Below, piece by piece: positions 1 through 7,154 of a DNA stretch of 16,082 bases. The notes under the pieces were generated by a model. It did no database searches. It was not told where the DNA came from and saw only the letters and a program-made list of their open reading frames with translations. The position numbers and the translations under genes are program-made. Position 1 is the stretch's first letter, and the number at the start of each line of letters is the position of its first letter. The stretch is from Candidatus Krumholzibacteriia bacterium (GTDB lineage Bacteria > Krumholzibacteriota > Krumholzibacteriia > G020349025), in assembly GCA_035649275.1 (NCBI GenBank), contig DASRJW010000099.1, positions 1 through 16,082 on the forward strand, given 5' to 3'.

Positions 1-2
1 AG

Positions 3-920
3 TGGGAGGACTTTGCCGGCGTGAACGCCATCCGCATCCTCGACCGGTACCGCGACAGGATCTGCACGTTCAACGACGACATCCAGGGCACCGCCGGCGT
101 CGCGCTCGCGGGGTTCATCGCGATCAGCCGGCTGCTGAAGCAGCCGTTCCGGGAGCAGCGGTTCCTCTTCCTCGGCGCGGGGGCCGCGGCGTTCGGGATC
201 GCCGACATGATCGTGCAGAAGTTCCTGAAGGACGGGCTCTCCGAGGAGGAGGCGCTCTCGCGCCTCTCGATGTTCGACGTGAACGGTCTGCTCGTGCGGT
301 CACGCAACGACCTTGCCGCATACCAGAAGCCGTTCGCCCTCGACGGCCCGCCATCGAACGATTTTGCGGCGTGCGTCCTCAGGATCCGGCCGACCGCCAT
401 CGTCGGCGTCAGCACCGTCGGGGGGGCCTTCACTCGGCAGGTCATCGAGAACATGAGCGCTGTGAACGTCCGGCCGGTGATCTTTCCCTACTCGAACCCG
501 ACGTCGCGCTCGGAGTGCACCGCCGAACAGGCCTACACCTGGAGCAGGGGGAAGGCGATTTTCGCCAGCGGCAGCCCGTTTGCGCCCGTGGCGTACGGGG
601 GCAGGACGTTCACCCCGGGGCAGGGGAACAACGTCTTCATCTTCCCGGCGGTGGGACTCGCGGTCCTGGCGACGGGGGCAAAGCGCGTGACTGACGAGAT
701 GTTCATCACGGCGGCCGAGGCGGTGGCCGAGCAGGTCACCGCAGCGGATTTCGAAAAGGGCCTGATCTATCCCGACGTGAAGAACATCAGGGAGGTGTCG
801 TCCCACGTCGCTTTGAGGGTCGCGGAAAAGATCTTCGAGTCCCGCCTGGCGGGCGTACGCAGGCCGCGGGACCTCCGGAAGTTCATCGCGAAGACGATGT
901 ATCGTCCCGTGTACCGCTGA
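3..920 (+). CDS. NAD-dependent malic enzyme, C-terminal part (5' end outside the window)
   Basis: Oxidative decarboxylation of malate to pyruvate with reduction of NAD(P), in the cytoplasm. The reading frame is open from base 3 (WEDFAGVNAIRILDRYR) with no start, so the N-terminal domain lies outside the window. Visible family signatures are CTFNDDIQGTA (metal and substrate acidic residues), the nucleotide-binding loop FLGAGAAAFGIADMI, PYSNPTSRSECTAEQAY, FASGSPFAPV and GQGNNVFIFPAVGLA. Together they cover the whole NAD-binding domain, and the C-terminus at TMYRPVYR is at the usual place for the family. The family assignment is secure. NAD versus NADP preference cannot be read with confidence; the length and motif style fit the large maeA/eukaryote-like type rather than the short or PTA-fused bacterial types. 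It converges with the minus-strand hydrolase gene, leaving 156 bp between the two stops. Confidence 0.95.
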   Translation, partial: WEDFAGVNAIRILDRYRDRICTFNDDIQGTAGVALAGFIAISRLLKQPFREQRFLFLGAGAAAFGIADMIVQKFLKDGLSEEEALSRLSMFDVNGLLVRSRNDLAAYQKPFALDGPPSNDFAACVLRIRPTAIVGVSTVGGAFTRQVIENMSAVNVRPVIFPYSNPTSRSECTAEQAYTWSRGKAIFASGSPFAPVAYGGRTFTPGQGNNVFIFPAVGLAVLATGAKRVTDEMFITAAEAVAEQVTAADFEKGLIYPDVKNIREVSSHVALRVAEKIFESRLAGVRRPRDLRKFIAKTMYRPVYR

Positions 921-1020
921 AGCCGCCGGTCCGTCGAGCTCCCACCCCAAGAACCCGTACACGTAGTACGTCCCGGTTCCGGCAACGGCGGGCTTGTTGT
1001 CGTAGTGGATCGCCGCGCTG

Positions 1021-1060
1021 GCCTCGAGGCAAGAATCCTGCAGGAGATCGTACTCGAGGC
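1021..1060. repeat. Nested inverted repeats between convergent genes
   Basis: GCCTCGAG (1021-1028) pairs with CTCGAGGC (1053-1060), an 8-bp perfect stem. The enclosed segment carries the 10-bp palindrome TCCTGCAGGA (1036-1045). It lies between the convergent stops at 920 and 1077, where a bidirectional transcription terminator would be expected. No T-run follows on either strand, so intrinsic termination is not supported by sequence alone. Otherwise 921-1076 shows no gene with a start codon. Confidence 0.35.
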
Positions 1061-1076
1061 TGAAGTCGAAGTCGCT

Positions 1077-3188
1077 TCAGCGCACCAGCGTCATCTTTCT
1101 CGACTCACTGAAGCTCGGCGTCTCGAGCCGGTAGGTGTAGATGCCGGATTGGACGGGCCGATTCAGGCGATCGGTGCCGTCCCAGCGGACGGCGGCGTCG
1201 CCGGCGGGGAGCGGCGCGTCGAAAAGGACGCGCACCAGGCGGCCGCGGATGTCGTAGACGGCCAGGCGGACCTTTTCCGGGGTCAGCAGCTGGAAGTCGA
1301 TGCGGGTCCCCGGGTTGAACGGGTTGGGCGCGTTCTGCTGCAGCTTGCCGCGGCGCACTGGCAGCATGCCGACGCCGGTCACGATGCCGGGGCGGAGCAG
1401 GATGCGGCCATCCCAGGGCGGTACGCTCTCCGAGGTCAACGTGGAGCCGTCGAACTCCGTGCTGCCGGGAATGAGCAACCTCTCGTACGATTCCCCCAGG
1501 TCGATCGTCCGCGGTGTCGAGGTGTAATTGAGGAGCACCACGCCGCGCTCGAAGTCGCGCCGGAAGACGGTCGTGTCCCCTCCGCGCAGCGAGACGTCGT
1601 CGAGCCACACCGTGCCCGGCTGGCGCACGAAGAGATTGAGGGCCGCCGAGGCGGTCCCCGTCGAGAAGAACTGGACCTGGTACTGTTGCCACGACGTCCC
1701 GAGCTGGAGGTTCTGATTATTCAGACAGACGCCTCCCGGACAGTCGTCGGCGTAGAGGTAGAAGTTCAGATCCAGGGTGGTGCTGGCGCGAGCCCAGAAG
1801 GCGAGCGTGTAGCTGAGCCCAGTGACCACGGACAAGCCGGTTGTCCACACCTTGTACTCGCCGCCTGGCGACACCGTCTGCACCTGGATGCGCGCGGCGG
1901 CGGGCGCCGAGTGCAGGATGGAGGGATCGGTGTTGAAGCTGCCGGTGGACGAGAAGCCGTAGGAGTCCCAGCCGGTGGTACCGGAACTGAAATCGCCGTT
2001 CGCGAATAGCTCCGGCCCCGTGGGCAGGCCGATTCGTGTCATCGGTCCGCGCGCGTGGCCCAGATACCCCACCGCCGGCCGGAAGCGTCCGCCGGCGTCG
2101 TACTCCGGCTCCCACCAGAGCTGGCCGTTCCCCAGCACGTTCCCCGCGTCCAGGCTGTAGTAGCCGGAACCCAGCATGGTGGAAACGAGTGTGAAGCGCT
2201 TGTGCCGCTCGAACTCCGCGGTGCGCTGGGGCTCTATCACCGAGCCGGTCCACACCGAGTTCATGATCGAGGCCGGATACGGATCGGTGGAGAACGGCGC
2301 GGTGAGGTAGCCGGAAAGCGGGTCCAGCATCTCGAAATTCCAGTTGTAGTTGTACGGGTTGCCTGGGTCCACCTCGTGCCATCCGGACGGGAAGGTCTCA
2401 TGGACCGAGCCGCTGAGCCAGGCGAAGTAATCGGACGAACCGTTCCCGACAAAGGCCAGGGGGCGGTCGCGCTGCGCTTCGAGCGCGTCGAAGCGCTGGC
2501 GCAGGCGGGAAGCCAGGTTGCGGAGCGACTGGTTCCACAGCGCGTCCAGGGCCGTGTTCGTGTCGGCGATGCCGTTACAACCGCCCGGGTTGTGGGTGGG
2601 GTTGCAGTCGGAGTCGAGCTGCAAGTTGGCCTGATTCCACGCCAGGTGTCGCCAGAAGTTGTCGAACATGATGCCATCGATGGACGGGCGCTCGGTGACC
2701 AGGTTCACGATGCTGTCCTCGAGGTACTGGGCCCAATTGCCGGACGGCCCCGCCGCGCCGAGGGCGGTGATGTTCACCATGCGCATCCCGGCCCAGTCCG
2801 AGGCGGGGTTGCCGTAGCGGTCGTACCACCACAGGTCGTTCGACTGCGCGTACATGGTATTCGCATATTTCCACGAATCGTTCGGGTTGGCGGGGTAAAT
2901 GACGTCGTACGGAGCGACGTAGAAGAAGAGGCGGATGTTCGGGTTGTAGGAGCGGAGCTGCGCCAGCTCGGCTTCCGTGACTACCGTATTCAGGACGACG
3001 AGATCCCATTGCGCGAGCGTGGGGATGTCGGCGGGGTCGAGGTAGCCAAGCGTGTAGATGTTCGCCAGCCGGGGGTATCCGCCGGGCTGGGCGGAAGCGG
3101 ATCCGGCCGCCGCCAGCACGAGCACGATTCCCAGGAACAGGTGGGCCAGGTCCCGGCGTGCGTTTCTACTGTTGTAACGATAGGGCAT
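1077..3188 (-). CDS. Secreted GHL15-like glycoside hydrolase with CBM-like module and FlgD-type sorting tail (copy A)
   Basis: This 703-aa protein is predicted to be exported and to act on a polysaccharide; the substrate is unknown. The signal peptide is residues 1-33 (basic start, hydrophobic LFLGIVLVLAAAGSASA, probable cleavage before Q34). From about residue 40 to 380 it resembles hypothetical glycosyl hydrolase family 15, a TIM-barrel type: PRLANIYTLGY, then IRLFFYVAPYDV, then SIDGIMFDNFWRHLAW, whose Asp residues are the likeliest catalytic candidates, then VHETFPSGWHEVD. Residues about 388-535 look like a CBM4/9-type beta-sandwich (ELFANGDFSSGTTGWDSY to VWLDDVSLRGG). Residues 540-600 (VFRRDFERGVVLLNYTS to WDGRILLRPG) look like the C-terminal beta domain of such hydrolases. 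Residues about 612-703 are the NPFNP sorting segment plus FlgD-like domain. The ATG at 3188 is preceded by GCGAGG and opens directly into the signal peptide. It is a tandem paralogue of the gene at 3392-5476. The hydrolase family call is from memory of motifs. Confidence 0.85.
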   Translation of the reverse strand: MPYRYNSRNARRDLAHLFLGIVLVLAAAGSASAQPGGYPRLANIYTLGYLDPADIPTLAQWDLVVLNTVVTEAELAQLRSYNPNIRLFFYVAPYDVIYPANPNDSWKYANTMYAQSNDLWWYDRYGNPASDWAGMRMVNITALGAAGPSGNWAQYLEDSIVNLVTERPSIDGIMFDNFWRHLAWNQANLQLDSDCNPTHNPGGCNGIADTNTALDALWNQSLRNLASRLRQRFDALEAQRDRPLAFVGNGSSDYFAWLSGSVHETFPSGWHEVDPGNPYNYNWNFEMLDPLSGYLTAPFSTDPYPASIMNSVWTGSVIEPQRTAEFERHKRFTLVSTMLGSGYYSLDAGNVLGNGQLWWEPEYDAGGRFRPAVGYLGHARGPMTRIGLPTGPELFANGDFSSGTTGWDSYGFSSTGSFNTDPSILHSAPAAARIQVQTVSPGGEYKVWTTGLSVVTGLSYTLAFWARASTTLDLNFYLYADDCPGGVCLNNQNLQLGTSWQQYQVQFFSTGTASAALNLFVRQPGTVWLDDVSLRGGDTTVFRRDFERGVVLLNYTSTPRTIDLGESYERLLIPGSTEFDGSTLTSESVPPWDGRILLRPGIVTGVGMLPVRRGKLQQNAPNPFNPGTRIDFQLLTPEKVRLAVYDIRGRLVRVLFDAPLPAGDAAVRWDGTDRLNRPVQSGIYTYRLETPSFSESRKMTLVR

Positions 3189-3234
3189 GCGGCCCTCGCG
3201 TCCAGAGGATTCCGCTCAGGTCCACGCAACGGTA

Positions 3235-3284
3235 CATCCTGCATGCAAGGGGGCGTTCTTGCAAGAGAATTCCAGACGGCGCGG
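3235..3284 (-). promoter_or_regulatory. Conserved block upstream of hydrolase copy A
   Basis: About 50 bp, on the plus strand starting CATCCTGCATGCA and containing AATTCC and CGGCGCGG, recurs with few differences at 5640-5690 upstream of copy B. It includes the palindrome TGCATGCA. The rest of each upstream region diverges, so the block is either a retained control element or a piece of the original duplication unit. It begins about 47 bp upstream of the copy A start codon. No convincing -35/-10 pair was identified. Confidence 0.4.
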
Positions 3285-3391
3285 GGCGCGGCTTTGCGCG
3301 ACATCCGAGGGACCGGGGCCGCTCGGGCCGCTCCTCTTCCTGGTGCCGGTTCTGCGGCAGCCAGACGCATGACCAGGGAGGCGCTGAGGTT

Positions 3392-5476
3392 TCAGCGCAG
3401 CAGGGTCATTTTTTTCGACTCGTTGAAGCTCGGCGTCTCGAGCCGGTAGATGTAGATGCCGGAGTGGACGGGTTGGTGCAGACGATCGGTGCCGTCCCAA
3501 CGGACGGCGGCGTCGCCGGCGGGGAGTGCCGCGTCGAGGAGGACGCGCACGAGGCGGCCGCGGATGTCGTACACGGCCAGGTGGACCGATTCCGGCGACA
3601 GGAGCTGGAAGTCGATGCGCGTGCCCGGGTTGAACGGGTTGGGCTCGTTCTGATGCAGTCGGCCATGCGGCACCGCCGTCGAACCGACGCGGAGCAGGAT
3701 GCGGCCGTCCCACGGCGGTACGCTCTCCTCGGTCACCGCGGCGCCGTTGAACTCCGTGCTGCCCGGAATGCGCAACCTCTCGTACGAGCCCCCCAAGTCA
3801 ATCGTCCGCTGACTCGATGTGTAGTTGAGGAGCGCCACGCCGCGCTCGAAGTCACGCCGGTAGACGGTCGTTTCCCCTTCGCGCAGCGAGACGTCGTCGA
3901 GCCACACCGTGCCCGGCTCGCGCACGAAGAGATTGAGGGACGCAGAGGCGCTCCCTGTCGAGAAGAAATGGACCTGGTACCGTTGCCACGACGTCCCGAG
4001 CTGGACGCTCTGCTCATTCAAACAAGCGCCCCCCGGACAGGCGTCGGCGTAGAGGTGGAAGTCCAGATCCAGGGCAGTGCTGGCGCGGGCCCAGAAGGCG
4101 AGCGTGTAGCTGAGCCCGGAGACCACGGACAAGCCGGTCTTCCACACCTTGAACTCCCCGCCCGGTGAGACGGCCTGCACCTGGATGCGCGCGGCGGCGG
4201 GCGTCGAGTGCAGGATGGAGTTGTCGGCATTGAGACTGCCGGTGGCCTGGTACGCGTAATAGTCCCAACCGGTGATCCCGGAGCTGAGATCGCCGTTCGC
4301 GACCAGCTCCGGTCCCGTCGGCACGCCGATCCGTGCCATCGGCCCGAGCGGTTGGCCCAGATACCCCTTGCCGCGTCCGGCAGCGTCGTACTCCGGCTCC
4401 CACCAGAGCTGGCCGTTCCCGAGCTGCGCACCGGCGTCCAAACTGTAGTACCCGGAACCCATCAAGGTGGAAACGAGCGTGAAGCGCTTGTGCCGCTCGA
4501 ACTCCGCGGTGCGATCGGGCTGCGCCCACGTTCCGGTCCACACCGTGTTCATGATCGTGGCCTGATAGGGAACGGTGGAGAACGGCGCTGTGAGGTAGCC
4601 GGAAAGCGGGTCCAGCATCTCGAAGTTCCAGTTGTAGTTGTACGGGTTGCCGGCGTCCACCTCGTGCCATCCGGACGGGAAGGTCTCGTGGACCGAGCCG
4701 CTGAGCCAGGGGAAGTAATCGGACGCGCCGTTCCCGATCAAGGCCAGGGGGCGGCCGCGCTGCGCGTCGAGCTCGTCGAAGCGCTGGCGCAGGTGGGCCG
4801 CCAGGTTGCGGAGTGACTGGTTCCACAGCGAGTCAAGGACCGCGTTCGTGTCGGCGATGCCGTCACAGCCGCCCGGGTTGTGCGTGGGGTTGCAGTCGGA
4901 GTCGAGCTGCAGGTTGGCCTGTTTCCACGCCAGGTGTCTCCAGAAGTTGTCGAGCATGATGCCATCGATCGACGGGTGCGAGACGACGAGGCTCACGATG
5001 CGGTCCGCGATGTACTGGGCCCACGTGCCCGACGGTCCCGCCGCGCCGAGCTCGGTGATGTTGACCATGCGCGTCATGGGCCAGTCCGACGCGGGGTTGA
5101 CGTTGCGGTCGTACCACCACAGGTTGTTCGTCTCCGCGTACACGCTGTTCGCATATTTCCACGGATCGTTCGGTTCGCCGGGGTACGTGACGTCGTACGG
5201 TAACACGTAGAGGAAGATGCGGATGTGCGGGTTGTAGGAGCGGAGCTTCGCCACGTCGGTTTCTGTGATGGCCGAGCTCAGGACGACGAAATCCCATTGC
5301 GCGAGCGTGGGGAGGTCGGCCGGGTCGACGTAGCCGAGCGTGTAGATGTTCGCCAGCCGGGGGTATCCGCCGCTCTGAGCGGAAGCGGATCCTGACGCCG
5401 CCAGCGCGATCACGATTCCCAGGTAGAAACTCGCCAGGGCCCGGCATCGGCTTCCATTGTCATGACGATATGGCAC
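3392..5476 (-). CDS. Secreted GHL15-like glycoside hydrolase with CBM-like module and FlgD-type sorting tail (copy B)
   Basis: This 694-aa paralogue of the preceding gene has the same domain order. The signal peptide ends in ALAASGSASA before QSGG. The hydrolase-like barrel includes PRLANIYTLGYVDPADL, SIDGIMLDNFWRHLAW and VHETFPSGWHEVD. The embedded CBM-like module runs from ELVANGDLSSGITGWDYY to VWLDDVSLREG, followed by the beta domain ending WDGRILLRVG and the tail LHQNEPNPFNPGTRIDFQL with a FlgD-like end. The start is taken as GTG at 5476, because VPYRHDNGSR aligns with MPYRYNSRNAR of copy A and both starts are preceded by GCGAGG. The frame stays open upstream to 5980, but that extension is not protein-like and is absent from copy A. 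A few residues are lost relative to copy A before the GYLG motif and before the sorting tail. Both copies keep the candidate catalytic Asp residues, so both look functional. Confidence 0.85.
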   Translation of the reverse strand: MPYRHDNGSRCRALASFYLGIVIALAASGSASAQSGGYPRLANIYTLGYVDPADLPTLAQWDFVVLSSAITETDVAKLRSYNPHIRIFLYVLPYDVTYPGEPNDPWKYANSVYAETNNLWWYDRNVNPASDWPMTRMVNITELGAAGPSGTWAQYIADRIVSLVVSHPSIDGIMLDNFWRHLAWKQANLQLDSDCNPTHNPGGCDGIADTNAVLDSLWNQSLRNLAAHLRQRFDELDAQRGRPLALIGNGASDYFPWLSGSVHETFPSGWHEVDAGNPYNYNWNFEMLDPLSGYLTAPFSTVPYQATIMNTVWTGTWAQPDRTAEFERHKRFTLVSTLMGSGYYSLDAGAQLGNGQLWWEPEYDAAGRGKGYLGQPLGPMARIGVPTGPELVANGDLSSGITGWDYYAYQATGSLNADNSILHSTPAAARIQVQAVSPGGEFKVWKTGLSVVSGLSYTLAFWARASTALDLDFHLYADACPGGACLNEQSVQLGTSWQRYQVHFFSTGSASASLNLFVREPGTVWLDDVSLREGETTVYRRDFERGVALLNYTSSQRTIDLGGSYERLRIPGSTEFNGAAVTEESVPPWDGRILLRVGSTAVPHGRLHQNEPNPFNPGTRIDFQLLSPESVHLAVYDIRGRLVRVLLDAALPAGDAAVRWDGTDRLHQPVHSGIYIYRLETPSFNESKKMTLLR

Positions 5477-5639
5477 GCGGCGCCTCGCATCCTCCCGTGC
5501 GTCGCAAGCTTGTTGCGTCAGAACCCGGAATCCTTCGCAGGGGTGGGTGCATGGAGCGAGCCAGCCCACACTCCTGACGATGGGGGATCCGAGGCAACAG
5601 GAATGCACAGGACGGATCACCGGCCATCCGCCGTGGGAG

Positions 5640-5690
5640 CATCCTGCATGCACGAGGGTCGCACTTGGAAGCAAAATTCCGTCGGCGCGG
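5640..5690 (-). promoter_or_regulatory. Conserved block upstream of hydrolase copy B
   Basis: This is the counterpart of the block at 3235-3284: CATCCTGCATGCA, CTTG-AAG, AATTCC and CGGCGCGG in the same order, with small indels. Here it begins about 164 bp upstream of the GTG start, against about 47 bp in copy A. The variable spacing argues against a simple core promoter and fits a regulatory site or a remnant of the duplicated unit. Confidence 0.4.
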
Positions 5691-5853
5691 ATCGCGCAGG
5701 AGGTGCGAAGCGATCCCCAAGCCGCTGGCGTTCGTTGGGGAAGCTTGCGGATCCTGAAGATTCTGCAGGACGAGGTTCGCCGGAGAAGAGCCCAGGCGTT
5801 GAAGGTCTTCTGCGAATCTGGGTAGACTCGGAGGCCACGTCCCGTCAGACGTT

Positions 5854-5879
5854 CTGCCTGCGCCACCTGTCGCAGGCAG
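5854..5879. repeat. Perfect 9-bp inverted repeat (hairpin), 8-nt loop
   Basis: CTGCCTGCG (5854-5862) and CGCAGGCAG (5871-5879) are exact reverse complements separated by CCACCTGT. It lies about 50 bp before the methyltransferase start. With no T-run it is not a standard terminator. It could be an operator, a leader structure or part of the adjacent REP-like sequence. Confidence 0.5.
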
Positions 5880-5931
5880 GATCCTGCAGCATGGCGAAGC
5901 GAGTCGAAGGGTGCCGAAGGTGGGAGCTGAC

Positions 5932-6882
5932 GTGCCCAACCCACACCTGCATGATCCCATGGGCACCCAGGATGAACCACAGCATCCGATTCCGTATGGC
6001 GAGGAAATGCTCAGCCGCGTGAAGCGCATGCATGCGGGAACCGAGAGCCTTCGTGACTACCGAGGATGGATCGACGACCACATGGGAGGGCGCGTCCTCG
6101 CGTTCCGCCGGCGGTTGATTCCACAAGTACTTGCTTTCACCAACCTCCGTGGCCTGGAGATCCTCGACTTCGGCTGCGGCACAGGTAGCTCCGTCGTGGC
6201 ACTGGCGGAGAAAGCCAAGGGTGGTTCCATCACCGCGACCGATATCGATCCCGACGCGCTGGAAATCGCCAAGCTTCGGCTCGAATACCACGACTTGGCC
6301 GATCAGGTGGGATTGCGTCTCATCCCATCGGTTGTCGAGGTTGGCGACCTGAAAATGCCTGACGAGACCTTCGATTTCATTCTTGCAAACGGTGTGCTCG
6401 AGCACGTCGTCCCCTTTTCTGTAAGACCGAAAGTCATCCTGGAGATGTGGAGATTGCTCAAGCGCGGGGGTCTTTTGTTCATCAGCGAGACGCCCAACGT
6501 GCTCTGGCCTATCGATCGTCACACGACAGGGTTACCGGTTCTTCCTTGGCTGCCGCCAGGGCTTGCATACCGTATCGCGGTCGCGTCCGGTCGTCACGTA
6601 TCGGGTACAAACTTCGATGTGCGTGGGTGGCGTGGGATGTCCTACTGGGGCATCATCCGACCATTGCGGCGGTCGCGACAGCGATTCGAGGTTCTGAACA
6701 CGACAGCTGGGCACAATCGACTTCTTCCTGGAGGGTGGGCGCCCGAAGAGAAGAGAAGTGCGAAACGGAGGTTCGCCACCTTCTTGCTGGAACGGGTCGG
6801 GGGAGGGCCGCTCGCGTCGCTCGGCATTCCCACTCTGGCATTCGGTCCGTTCATCGAGTTCCTGTGCTTGAGGAAGAGGTAG
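5932..6882 (+). CDS. Class I SAM-dependent methyltransferase
   Basis: This 316-aa cytoplasmic enzyme is predicted to transfer methyl groups from S-adenosylmethionine; the acceptor is unknown. Motif I is LEILDFGCGTGSSVVALAEK, the following acidic strand is ITATDIDPDALEIAKLR, motif IV is FDFILANGVLEHV, and the late motif is EMWRLLKRGGLLFISETPN. The C-terminal half (about residues 205-316) has no obvious family and may bind the acceptor. This layout is common in lipid, polysaccharide or natural-product methylation. GTG 5932 is preferred because GGGAG sits 5 nt upstream. GTG 5911 and ATG 5959 are in-frame alternatives, but each lacks a well-placed ribosome binding site. Base composition is visibly less GC-rich than in the flanking operons, suggesting an accessory origin. 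Confidence 0.85.
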   Translation: MPNPHLHDPMGTQDEPQHPIPYGEEMLSRVKRMHAGTESLRDYRGWIDDHMGGRVLAFRRRLIPQVLAFTNLRGLEILDFGCGTGSSVVALAEKAKGGSITATDIDPDALEIAKLRLEYHDLADQVGLRLIPSVVEVGDLKMPDETFDFILANGVLEHVVPFSVRPKVILEMWRLLKRGGLLFISETPNVLWPIDRHTTGLPVLPWLPPGLAYRIAVASGRHVSGTNFDVRGWRGMSYWGIIRPLRRSRQRFEVLNTTAGHNRLLPGGWAPEEKRSAKRRFATFLLERVGGGPLASLGIPTLAFGPFIEFLCLRKR

Positions 6883-7154
6883 GGGCGAATCTGGCAACGC
6901 TGAAGCCCTGTTTACGGAACACGAGCAGGTTGGCGCGAGCCGGTCCCGCAATGCGGATCTTGCGGAACCAGAGCGAATTGAAGGCGTGGATCAGCTGTCG
7001 TGCGGGCTTCCAGCGGATTCACGGCTGCGAGATAGTCGAACGCCATCCCATAGAAGCATTCGTTCTCCGGAGTTCGATACCCGCTCGACCAGGAGTCATG
7101 GACCTCCATCTCCTGAAGGGTCGTCTGCACCTGTTGGCCACGATTCGCGCCCAC
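6851..7154 (-). pseudogene. Degenerate methyltransferase: N- and C-terminal remnants with the SAM-binding core deleted
   Basis: The minus strand starts at GTG 7154 with a good ribosome binding site (AGGAG, 6-nt spacer). It reads protein-like sequence containing VHDSWSSGYRTPENECFY followed by GMAFDYLAAV, which resembles the segment just before motif I of class I methyltransferases. At about 7012-7025 the sense shifts to another frame reading RQLIHAFNSLWFRKIRIAG then PARANLLVFRK, which resembles the C-terminal strand of the same kind of enzyme. The original frame runs to a stop at 6912; the C-terminal frame stops at 6851-6853, overlapping the end of the intact methyltransferase. No GxGxG core lies between the two parts. 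I infer a deletion of roughly the whole SAM-binding core plus a frameshift. The family call rests on pattern memory only. Confidence 0.5.

Larger units (their letters stand above)
5477..5931. other. Divergent intergenic region, 455 bp
   Basis: No convincing gene was found. Short frames here lack ribosome binding sites and family resemblance. The region should carry the promoters of copy B (leftward) and of the methyltransferase (rightward). It contains the conserved block at 5640-5690, a perfect 9-bp hairpin at 5854-5879 and a REP-like stretch at about 5880-5912 (GCGAAGCGAGTCGAAGG). Confidence 0.5.

Noticed and set aside
2055-4168. Long plus-strand frames opposite the two hydrolase genes
   Set aside because: They are antisense shadows produced by high GC; they recur in both duplicated copies only because the DNA is duplicated, and they show no family motif.
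5477-5980. N-terminal extension of hydrolase copy B to an 862-aa protein starting at 5980
   Set aside because: The added 168 residues are Cys/Arg/Pro-rich and lie upstream of a clear signal peptide. Copy A begins where GTG 5476 begins in alignment.
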